Assembly: GCA_036272935.1 (NCBI GenBank)
Contig: DATAXP010000045.1
Span: 1-6,290, forward strand
DNA: 6,290 nt
Reading direction: 5' to 3'
Source: DATAXP01 sp036272935
GTDB lineage: Bacteria; Planctomycetota; Planctomycetia; Pirellulales; PNKZ01
Part shown: piece after piece, positions 1-5,621 of the stretch
How the letters are laid out: each line of letters starts with the position of its first letter
How positions within the stretch are numbered: position 1 is the first letter of the stretch
Position numbers and translations under genes: made by a program
The notes under the pieces: generated by a model
Database searches by the model: none
Seen by the model: only the letters and a program-made list of their open reading frames with translations
What the model was told of the DNA's origin: nothing

Positions 1-548
1 TCCTTGCGGCAACGAACCCAGCGCGCGCCGCCAGCAGCGATCCCTCCGGCGGGAATCACGCAATGCACGTGCGGATGGTGCAGCAAGTTCTGCCCCCAAG
101 TGTGCAGCACGGCCAGAAAGCCGATCTCGGCTCCCAGGTGCCGGGGATTGGCCGCCACCTCCAAGAGCGTCTGCGCAGCGGCCTGCAACAGCAGGCCGTA
201 AATGGCACGCGGATTCTGCAAGGCCAGTGGCCCGAGTGCCGAGGGCAGCGTGAAGACGAGATGGAAGTACGGCACCGGCAACAACTCGGCCGAACGGGCC
301 TCCAGCCAGCGGGCCGTAGCCGGCCCCTGGCACTTGGGACAGTGCCGGTTCCGGCACGAGTTGTAGGCGACGCGCTGGTGACCGCAGCGGTCGCAGGCTT
401 CCACGTGTCCGCCCAGAGCAGCCGTGCGGCAGTTCTGGACGGCGCGCAGGACCTTGCGCTGCGCGGCGGTCGCGCCGTAGCTGGCCAGGTACTCATCCCC
501 ATGCTCCCGAAACACATCGGCCACTTCGAGCCGATGGTGTCGGGTCAC
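1..548 (-). CDS. IS91-family HUH transposase, N-terminal part (runs off the left edge)
   Basis: This is the N-terminal 182 codons of an IS91-type rolling-circle transposase, a DNA nicking enzyme of the HUH class that moves the element as a single strand. The start is taken as GTG at 548-546, which overlaps the stop of the upstream tyrosine recombinase (GTGA). Residues about 52-73 form a cysteine-rich zinc-binding module (C-D-R-C-G-H, then S-C-R-N-R-H-C-P-K-C), typical of the family N-terminus. It is followed by P-V-P-Y-F-H-L-V-F-T-L-P near residues 91-102 and by H-H-P-H-V-H-C near 157-163, which contains the metal-binding HUH motif. The catalytic tyrosine would lie beyond the window. The frame is open to the edge with no stop, so this gene looks intact as far as it can be seen. 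The family assignment is secure; the exact start is inferred from the overlap. Confidence 0.93.
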   Translation of the reverse strand, partial: MTRHHRLEVADVFREHGDEYLASYGATAAQRKVLRAVQNCRTAALGGHVEACDRCGHQRVAYNSCRNRHCPKCQGPATARWLEARSAELLPVPYFHLVFTLPSALGPLALQNPRAIYGLLLQAAAQTLLEVAANPRHLGAEIGFLAVLHTWGQNLLHHPHVHCVIPAGGIAAGGARWVRCRK

Positions 549-772
549 GGCTGGCTGGCTGCTCCTTCGGGGTTCTTCGCGGCGTGGTCGGCCACCAGCA
601 GGTCCAACGGACTTTTGACCTTGCCGATCAACTTGGTCGAAACGTGCGTGTAGAGGGCGGTGGTCCGCGGGCTGGCATGCCCCAGCAGTTCTTGGATCAC
701 GCGCAGGTCGGTGCCGGCCTCCAGCAAGTGCGTGGCAAAGCTATGACGCAGCGTGTGCGGTGTGACTTCTTT
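545..772 (-). pseudogene. Tyrosine recombinase (phage-integrase type), C-terminal fragment cut by element A
   Basis: The last 75 codons of a tyrosine site-specific recombinase remain. The fragment opens K-E-V-T-P-H-T-L-R-H-S-F-A-T-H and contains the catalytic H-x-L-R at fragment residues 6-9, the second histidine in L-L-G-H (residue 32), and the nucleophile in A-L-Y-T-H-V (Tyr 41). Upstream the frame meets the end of element A at 773 and then a TGA that is the stop of the A recombinase, so the core-binding part and the first catalytic arginine are missing. The stop TGA (547-545) overlaps the GTG start of the IS91-type transposase by four bases. That arrangement indicates the two were co-translated as one element; tyrosine recombinase genes just upstream of IS91-like transposases are, to my knowledge, common in environmental bacteria. 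Without its N-terminus the fragment should be inactive. Confidence 0.9.
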
Positions 773-783
773 ACCTCAACCAG
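773..783 (+). repeat. Element A left inverted repeat (half att site)
   Basis: ACCTCAACCAG here is the exact reverse complement of 5627-5637. It contains the stop codon of the A recombinase (778-776 on the minus strand). The flanking TT is at 771-772. Beyond the 11 bp, scattered matches to the other end continue inward, including a shared AA and CCCC. Confidence 0.85.
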
Positions 784-2446
784 TCGAATGCCCCTCTGGG
801 AACGAGACATGTGCGACAACTCCTTTCCTGAGGCGTTTGAGCTGGACCACGCAGCGCTTGCTGCGTGGGAACAGGTAACAACCATAGACTGGATCTTTTT
901 TGATCCGGATCGCGCCATCGGCGATCCGATGATAGATCCATGTGCGATCGATCTTCAGGATATCGGCTAACTCGGCAGGCGTGTAGGCGAAGGGCACGTC
1001 GCCGCGCCGGACCTTTTCCAGATTCGACACGATCCCAAAGCGTTTCTTGAATTTGAGGACGATTATCACCGTGAACGAACCACCGCGACAGGGTACGAGT
1101 CCCGCTGCGTTAAGCGATGCTGCGATTTGATCGAGGTTCTTGCCTTCATTCGTCAATTGGCGGATTCTGTCGGCAACGTGCCGCTCGGCATCGGAGTAGC
1201 GAAGCGAATGAACGGGAACTTGCACTCGGGTCTCCGTGACAGAACCGCCACGCCAGACGATGCGGATTTGGGCGACGCCATCTGCATCGCGCAACAAGTT
1301 CACGCGATCCACCAGCGTGCGCAACAGGGACTTCTTCGCCTCGGCCGTGAGTCCTGGCCACAGCGTTGGCATTTGGCGACCGACGTCCGCGAACGCCTCG
1401 CGCAACTCCGCAGGAATGCTCGGCGCGCTCGGTCGAGTGCCCTGCACGTCGACGAGCTGCGCGCGAGCTTGCTCCAACTCGACCAACGCGCTCTCCCATT
1501 TCTTTTCCAACGTGGCGGCAATCAAACGGTTTTCCGGATCGACGGAGTTGTACTGCCGTTCGGCGCGCGCCGCTTGATACTCCAGACGCACGATCTCTTG
1601 TTCTACATGGCGTTCACGTTGCCATTGATGCTCAGACTGTTTCTCCGACACTTTCTCCAGCGCATCGATCTGCGCGGGTTCCAGAACCCGAAAGAATTCC
1701 GCAACGACGGCGTCATCAATGCGGTGGCCAGACAAAAACTGGCAGGAGGGTTTTTGATATTTGTTTCGCGCCCCGTCGCATTTGTACTGAAAGCGCCGGT
1801 CTTTGTAGGTGACCTGCATGGTGTGTCCGCACTTCATGCAACGAACCATGCCCGATAGCAGCGCGGCGCCCTGTCGAACAGCTCTCTTGCACGCGAGTCT
1901 CTCTTTCATGCGTTGATCGTTCTCTTCGAGTTTCCGCTGAATTCCTTCGTGTTCTTCCCAGGTGATGTAAGCCGGGTAGACGTCCTTCACCAGCGCCAAC
2001 CAGTCCGATGGCGGGCGGCGAATCCGACCGGTTGCGGGCCGCCCCGGAACTTGCCTTGTCGGCTCGGCACGGCGGCGCCCATAGGCGAAAGCCCCGGCGT
2101 AGGCCGGGTTCTTCAAGATCGAATAGATCGCTGACGACGAGGGATCCTTCCACAGGGTTTCGCCCACGTACAAGCCGGACACCTGACGGCGCGGGAGCTT
2201 GAGTTGATTGCGCACGAGGTAGTGGAGCACTTTTCCGGCGCTGCCTGCTTCCAGGAACTTTTTTAGGACAAGACGGATCCTCTCTTGAATGCAGGTGTCC
2301 GGGTCGAAGGCCACAGCTCCGTCGTCCAAGCGTACCAGACCGGTGGGGAGATGGTGGACGAGTTCACCGCGCTTGGCCTTCGACAAGCGTCCGGCATCCA
2401 GTCGCAACCGCAGACTGTGAAGTTCAGCTTCCGACATCGTCCCCTT
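776..2446 (-). pseudogene. Element A large serine recombinase, C-terminal portion (split by element B)
   Basis: This portion encodes the part after the catalytic core, from G-T-M-S-E-A-E-L onward (about 555 aa). With the 140 codons at 5237-4818 it rebuilds a 695-aa recombinase with no frameshift. In rebuilt numbering, a recombinase domain runs from about 150 to 320 (including S-I-L-K-N-P-A-Y-A-G). A zinc ribbon follows at about 340-375 (C-M-K-C-G-H, then C-D-G and P-S-C). A charged coiled-coil stretch spans about 400-490 (V-E-Q-E-I-V-R-L-E-Y and following). The last 71 residues (991-779) contain an excisionase-like helix-turn-helix, Y-T-P-A-E-L-A-D-I-L-K-I-D-R-T-W-I-Y. The stop at 778-776 lies inside the left repeat. 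A GTG at 2467, inside the end of B, opens in frame with this half, so a 563-aa headless protein could be made; I see no strong ribosome binding site for it. It lacks the catalytic serine. Confidence 0.9.
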
Positions 2447-2473
2447 AAGACATGCCACATAAAGCACAAGCTT
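2447..2473 (+). repeat. Element B left att arm
   Basis: After TT (2445-2446) come 12 nt and then ATAAAGCACAAGCTT at 2459-2473. This matches the reverse complement of 4792-4806 at 12 of 15 positions. The start codon of orf1 (2452) lies inside this arm. The arm is proposed as half of the recombinase binding site because of the symmetric spacing; binding itself is not shown. Confidence 0.7.
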
Positions 2474-2781
2474 TACTTTCGCCAGGCGCTGCTATCAGAA
2501 TTTGCAAGCATTGCCGTCAGGTCGGCGGCGAGTTTGCATCATTTCGCGACTTCTTCTGGCGGGAGGATGAGCCATGGGTCGTGCTGCAATTGCCCTCGGG
2601 ACGCAAGACTGCCGTTCCCGCGTCATGGACCGATCTGCCGACGAGTTACTTTTCACGGGCGCAGAACACAACGCAGCTGCTGCCCTCGGCGCTGCTCGAA
2701 CTGGTCCGCTACTGCCAGGCGCTCCGGCGCCCGCAGAAACGTGTTCATGCAACCACGAAGCGAGTGCCGAAGCGGAAGTAG
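2452..2781 (+). CDS. Element B orf1: small DUF5372-like protein
   Basis: This is a 109-aa protein starting at ATG only six bases inside the left end of B. Its middle reads W-R-E-D-E-P-W-V-V-L-Q-L-P-S-G-R-K-T-A-V, then P-A-S-W-T-D-L-P. This resembles my memory of small DUF5372-type proteins found beside recombinases, which carry a conserved P-A-x-W-T-D segment after a beta-rich stretch. The C-terminal part, L-L-P-S-A-L-L-E-L-V-R-Y-C-Q-A-L, parallels L-T-L-N-S-I-R-E-L-V-A-T-S-Q-A-L of orf1 in element A, so the two are likely distant homologues. The usual N-terminal H-P-L-F-G segment is not recognisable here, so the first 40 residues may have diverged or the true start may lie later. No biochemical role is known to me. 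Its position ahead of orf2 and the recombinase suggests an accessory factor in integration, excision or control. Confidence 0.6.
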   Translation: MPHKAQALLSPGAAIRICKHCRQVGGEFASFRDFFWREDEPWVVLQLPSGRKTAVPASWTDLPTSYFSRAQNTTQLLPSALLELVRYCQALRRPQKRVHATTKRVPKRK

Positions 2782-2906
2782 TTCTGCCTCGGCTATGGTG
2801 TCAACTGGCGCTGACGGAACGTCAGCGCTTCGGCCATTGCTTCTCTTCTCTGCTGCTCAAAGCGCTGGGGCGTGGAACGGACTCGACCCAGGAGGTGGAA
2901 CCATGA
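2574..2906 (+). CDS. Element B orf2: small helical accessory protein, start uncertain
   Basis: The reading frame ends at TGA 2904-2906, overlapping the recombinase start as ATGA, a signature of coupled translation. The convincing part is the last 40 or so residues: L-P-R-L-W-C-Q-L-A-L-T-E-R-Q-R-F-G-H, then a short helix and an acidic tail. It resembles the V-W-D-Q-L-S-P-V-D-Q region of orf2 in element A in both position and pattern. The ATG at 2574 has a good GGGAGG seven bases upstream, giving 110 aa, but then overlaps orf1 by more than 200 bases and puts the conserved part near residue 74 rather than near 10. A later, non-ATG start or an old frameshift is possible. An ATG at 2747 followed by Q-P, like the start of its counterpart in A, lies in another frame. 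The function is unknown. Confidence 0.5.
   Translation: MGRAAIALGTQDCRSRVMDRSADELLFTGAEHNAAAALGAARTGPLLPGAPAPAETCSCNHEASAEAEVVLPRLWCQLALTERQRFGHCFSSLLLKALGRGTDSTQEVEP
2891..2895 (+). promoter_or_regulatory. Ribosome binding site of the element B recombinase
   Basis: GGAGG lies seven bases before ATG 2903 and inside the end of orf2. It decides the recombinase start at 2903 rather than at the far-upstream ATG 2285, which lies inside the neighbouring pseudogene of element A. Confidence 0.85.
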
Positions 2907-4792
2907 TTCAAGTCTCATGTCATCCGAAACTGGGCTCCGACCACTTACGTCGTCAGGCTGTCGTGTACGTGCGTCAGTCGAGTGCGCAGCAGGTGCGCGG
3001 CAATCGAGAAAGTTCCCAGCGGCAATATGCCTTGGTCGAGCGAGCGACGGCCTTGGGCTGGCCGGCCAGATCAGTCGAGACAATCGACGAAGATCAAGGG
3101 CGGTCGGGCGCGAGTTCCGCGCATCGCCAAGGCTTTAAGAAGTTGTTGGCGGAAATCGGCGCTGGCCAGGTGGGGATCGTGTTGGCGTTGGAAGCCTCGC
3201 GGTTGGCGCGCTCCTCGGCAGACTGGCACCGGTTGGTCGAAATCTGCGTGGTGACGCAGACCCTCTTGGGAGACGAGACCGCCGTCTACGATCCGCGCGA
3301 TCCCAATGACAGGCTCCTGCTTGGGGTAAAAGGGACCATCTCTGAAGCAGAGCTGTTTACCCTACGCACGCGGCTGCATGCAGGACGCTGGAACAAAGCG
3401 CGCCGCGGAGAGCTCGTACGTCCGCTGCCGATCGGCTACGTGCGCGTCGAGAGCGAAGGCGTCGTCAAGCACCCGGACCGGCAAGTTCGAGCCCGGCTGG
3501 ATTATATCTTCCGTCTCTTCGCTCGATACCAAGTGGCCCGCCGGGTGATTGTCGAATTGGTCCGAAAAAAGCTCAAAATCCCAGCGATTATCTGGGGTGG
3601 ACCGCGGCACGGCGACGTGACGTGGAAGGCTCCGGACTTCAGCGACGTGATGCGGATCCTGCACAATCCGACGTATGCCGGGGCTTACGTCTATGGGAGG
3701 TATGAGTACGATGGCTTTCAGCGTTCGCCCACCAACGGGAAAGCCAAGGTCCATCCGCGCAAACTGGAGGATTGGCCGGTATGTCTGCGGGACGCGTACC
3801 CAGCCTACATCACCTGGGAGCAGTTCGTGCAGAATCAGGAGACGCTACGTGCGAATTGGTATCGCCACGGCAGCCGCGGCGCCGCACGTCGAGGCAAAGC
3901 GCTATTGCAGGGGATCGTGTACTGTGGCCGCTGCGGCGCACGGATGAGTGTCTTGTCTCACTCGGCCAAGGAAAAGCGGTCCTCCAGCTACGTCTGTTGC
4001 CACGATTACAATCGCCACGCCGGGGCGACTTGCCAATGTATGAGTGCCGCGAACGTGGATGAAGCCGTGACACAATTATTCCTCAACGCGGTGACCCCGG
4101 CCAAGGTCGAGATCGCCTTGCACGCGTTCGAGGAGTTGGAACTTGACCGCCGAGAAACCCAGAAGCAATGGGCCCTTCAGCTCCAGCGCGCCGGTTACGA
4201 AGTCGAACTGGCACGACGGCGCTATGAAGCCGCGGACCCACAGAATCGCCTCGTCGCGGCCGAATTGGAGGCAGCTTGGGAAGAAGCCCTGCGGCGCCAG
4301 GAACAATTGCAGCGCGACCGCGTGGAATCGCAGCGGCGCGAGACAACGTCATTGGCTGACGCCGACCGCAAGCGCATCCAGGAGCTGTCGAGCGACTTGG
4401 CCAAGGTCTGGCGCGCAGGAACCACGACGATGGAGGACCGCAAAACCTTGTTGCGCTTCCTGGTAAAGCGCGTGCATTTGGACGGCTTGACTGAGGGAGG
4501 CAAAATCCGCATCGACGTCCAGTGGCACACCGCAGCGCACACGCTGACGGTGATCGACCGGCCGCTGGTCGGAGTGTGGGCGCCCAAAACGCCGCCTGCA
4601 GCGGTGGAGCGGATCCGCGTGTTGCTGGCAGGTCGCGACTATGCGGAAATCGCGACGAAGCTGAATCAGGAGAGCTTTCGCACGGCAAAAGGGCTGCCCT
4701 TTGACGATAAATCCGTTGGCTACGTGGCCCGCACGCGCGGCTGGAACCGGAATCGGGGCAAGTCAGCGAACGGAGAGAATCAAAAAAGTTGA
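2903..4792 (+). CDS. Element B large serine recombinase
   Basis: This 629-aa large serine recombinase is expected to cut and rejoin DNA at element ends through a phosphoserine link. The resolvase-type catalytic domain covers about 15-155: nucleophile Ser26 in V-V-Y-V-R-Q-S, D-E-D-Q-G-R-S-G at 62-69, and the S-R-L-A-R arginines at 100 and 103. The motif G-V-K-G-T-I-S-E-A-E-L at 141-151 starts the long helix leaving this domain. The recombinase domain follows (I-L-H-N-P-T-Y-A-G-A near 252-261). A zinc ribbon comes next at about 338-385 (Y-C-G-R-C-G-A, then C-C-H and C-Q-C), and a charged coiled coil at about 405-490. The C-terminus is short and basic, and it lacks the helix-turn-helix found at the end of the A recombinase. 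The start at 2903 is set by the GGAGG site and the ATGA overlap with orf2. The stop touches the right att arm. The gene looks intact and is the only complete recombinase here. Confidence 0.95.
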   Translation: MIQVSCHPKLGSDHLRRQAVVYVRQSSAQQVRGNRESSQRQYALVERATALGWPARSVETIDEDQGRSGASSAHRQGFKKLLAEIGAGQVGIVLALEASRLARSSADWHRLVEICVVTQTLLGDETAVYDPRDPNDRLLLGVKGTISEAELFTLRTRLHAGRWNKARRGELVRPLPIGYVRVESEGVVKHPDRQVRARLDYIFRLFARYQVARRVIVELVRKKLKIPAIIWGGPRHGDVTWKAPDFSDVMRILHNPTYAGAYVYGRYEYDGFQRSPTNGKAKVHPRKLEDWPVCLRDAYPAYITWEQFVQNQETLRANWYRHGSRGAARRGKALLQGIVYCGRCGARMSVLSHSAKEKRSSSYVCCHDYNRHAGATCQCMSAANVDEAVTQLFLNAVTPAKVEIALHAFEELELDRRETQKQWALQLQRAGYEVELARRRYEAADPQNRLVAAELEAAWEEALRRQEQLQRDRVESQRRETTSLADADRKRIQELSSDLAKVWRAGTTTMEDRKTLLRFLVKRVHLDGLTEGGKIRIDVQWHTAAHTLTVIDRPLVGVWAPKTPPAAVERIRVLLAGRDYAEIATKLNQESFRTAKGLPFDDKSVGYVARTRGWNRNRGKSANGENQKS

Positions 4793-4818
4793 ACCCTGTG
4801 CCTTATCAAATAGGTCAC
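4792..4818 (-). repeat. Element B right att arm
   Basis: AACCCTGTGCCTTAT at 4792-4806 is the inverted partner of 2459-2473 (12 of 15 match). It is followed by 12 nt and then TT at 4819-4820, mirroring the left end exactly. It begins on the last base of the recombinase stop codon. Confidence 0.7.
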
Positions 4819-5237
4819 TTTAGCCCGAGCAATAACCTGTCGTTGAAGTCCCGCGGGTGGTAAACGCCATCGCTGTCACCGATCAATGTGTCAAACAAGG
4901 CACACAACTCCAGCAGCCGGTGCCAGTCTGCGCAGTTGCGGGCCAGACGCGACACCTCGTAGCCCATGATGATCCCCATCTTGCCGAGACCGACATCGGC
5001 AACTAACTTCTGGAAGCTTTCACGGCCAGCCATGTGCTTCCCAGAGACACCCTGGTCCCCATCCATAATGGATATCCGCTCTTTCCTCCAGCCGAGTTCA
5101 AGCAACCGCTCTCGCAGTGCTCGCTGATTGACGGCGCTCTCTCGGTTCTGGCGGACCTGCTTCGGGTCCGACTGTCTCAAATAGACCACCGCCTGACGGC
5201 CCAAATGCGCTGGCGAAATCTTGCTGGATCCGTTCAT
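4815..5237 (-). pseudogene. Element A large serine recombinase, N-terminal catalytic portion (split by element B)
   Basis: A 140-aa fragment holds most of the resolvase-type catalytic domain. It has nucleophile Ser23 in V-V-Y-L-R-Q-S, D-G-D-Q-G-V-S-G near 59-66, S-R-L-A-R near residues 95-99, and ends N-D-R-L-L-L-G-L-K. The next codon is TGA, contributed by the end of B (4817-4815). The original gene continued G-T-M-S-E-A-E-L at 2443. The start ATG 5237 has GGAGGAG upstream (5251-5245) and overlaps the stop of the orf1 frame as ATGA. The cut falls just before the long helix that links the catalytic domain to the DNA-binding domains, so the fragment lacks DNA-binding parts. It retains its own translation signals and may still be made, possibly folding poorly. 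Confidence 0.93.
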
Positions 5238-5340
5238 GTTCGATCTCCTCCGTGAGAATGCGTGCGATCTCCTCTACGACGGCGATTTGGTCGACTGGGG
5301 ACAGTTGATCCCACACGTCGAGACTGGCGACGGGTTGCAT
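5098..5340 (-). CDS. Element A orf2: small helical accessory protein
   Basis: This is an 80-aa ORF with a clear start: ATG 5340 with AGGAGG at 5353-5348, seven bases away. The N-terminal 45 residues form a predicted helical module, V-W-D-Q-L-S-P-V-D-Q-I-A-V-V-E-E-I-A-R-I, resembling the tail of orf2 in element B. The remainder, rich in Gly, Pro, Glu and Arg, is read out of frame across the first 140 bases of the recombinase gene. It is probably overrun after loss of an earlier stop rather than a second domain. It sits between orf1 and the recombinase. A helper role such as a directionality or expression factor is inference from position only; I do not recognise a named family. Confidence 0.6.
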   Translation of the reverse strand: MQPVASLDVWDQLSPVDQIAVVEEIARILTEEIEHERIQQDFASAFGPSGGGLFETVGPEAGPPEPRERRQSASTARAVA

Positions 5341-5611
5341 GTTTCCCCCTCCTGACGATTGGCAACGCCTGAGAGGTTGCAACCAACTCCCGGATGGAGT
5401 TCAAGGTCAAGACGGTCGGCTCGGGGCGAGGTGCCGTGGACAGACTGGTGCTAGCAACCGGGATGTAGCCATATTGGCCAGGGAGCACTTCAACCTGGCA
5501 GTGCCGCACATGGCCGGGCAGCCGAGCGATGCCCAACAGTACAAATTCTCGGCCGAAAAGCGGGTGCGTAGGGTCGGTGACCGCGACCTTGCCCTCGCAT
5601 CCCTCGGTGAC
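5234..5611 (-). CDS. Element A orf1: small DUF5372-like protein, start unclear
   Basis: The frame carries G-K-V-A-V-T-D-P-T-H-P-L-F-G-R-E-F-V-L-L near its beginning, the T-x-P-x-H-P-L-F-G pattern I associate with DUF5372-like proteins next to serine recombinases. It then has Y-G-Y-I-P-V-A-S-T-S-L and L-T-L-N-S-I-R-E-L-V-A-T-S-Q-A-L, parallel to orf1 of element B. After Q-A-L the sequence becomes arginine-rich and overlaps orf2 in another frame, ending at TGA 5236-5234 on the recombinase ATG (ATGA). There is no ATG or GTG in frame before the conserved region. The frame stays open through the terminal repeat into broken istB, back to a TAG near 5700. The stated 5' end (5611) only marks where the conserved part begins. 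Either a rare start codon is used or the start has been lost. Confidence 0.55.
   Translation of the reverse strand, partial: VTEGCEGKVAVTDPTHPLFGREFVLLGIARLPGHVRHCQVEVLPGQYGYIPVASTSLSTAPRPEPTVLTLNSIRELVATSQALPIVRRGKHATRRQSRRVGSTVPSRPNRRRRGDRTHSHGGDRT
5245..5251 (-). promoter_or_regulatory. Ribosome binding site of the element A recombinase
   Basis: GGAGGAG on the minus strand lies seven bases before ATG 5237 and within orf2. It supports 5237 as the original start of the 695-aa recombinase. Confidence 0.8.
5348..5353 (-). promoter_or_regulatory. Ribosome binding site of element A orf2
   Basis: AGGAGG on the minus strand is placed seven bases before ATG 5340. It is the main evidence that orf2 is translated as a separate gene inside the longer orf1 frame. 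Confidence 0.75.
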
Positions 5612-5621
5612 AAGCGGGGTC

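Larger units (their letters stand above)
2447..4818 (+). mobile_element. Element B: serine-recombinase element nested in the element A recombinase gene
   Basis: B is a compact element of about 2.37 kb holding orf1, orf2 and a 629-aa recombinase, all on the plus strand and opposite to its host gene. It is flanked by TT at 2445-2446 and 4819-4820 (CTT on both sides). Deleting B with one TT restores GGGCTAAAGGGGACG on the minus strand, reading L-G-L-K-G-T-M. The interrupted codons therefore rejoin perfectly, which fixes the boundaries to within the shared CTT. The two ends carry related 15-bp sequences, each separated from its TT by exactly 12 nt. B looks complete and potentially mobile: the recombinase has all expected motifs, a strong ribosome binding site and no disruption. 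Confidence 0.9.

Noticed and set aside
56..517. A 153-aa minus-strand ORF rich in Arg, Pro and Cys
   Set aside because: It is an out-of-phase frame of the IS91-type transposase, whose real frame holds the zinc motif and the HUH motif.
1127..1858. A 243-aa plus-strand ORF
   Set aside because: It is antisense to the zinc ribbon and coiled-coil region of the A recombinase, shows no recognisable domain, and fits a GC-rich shadow frame.
2285..2902. A longer start (ATG 2285) for the element B recombinase, giving 835 aa
   Set aside because: The extra 206 residues lie antisense to the A recombinase pseudogene and across orf1 and orf2. The GGAGG site and the ATGA overlap place the start at 2903, next to the usual catalytic-domain beginning.
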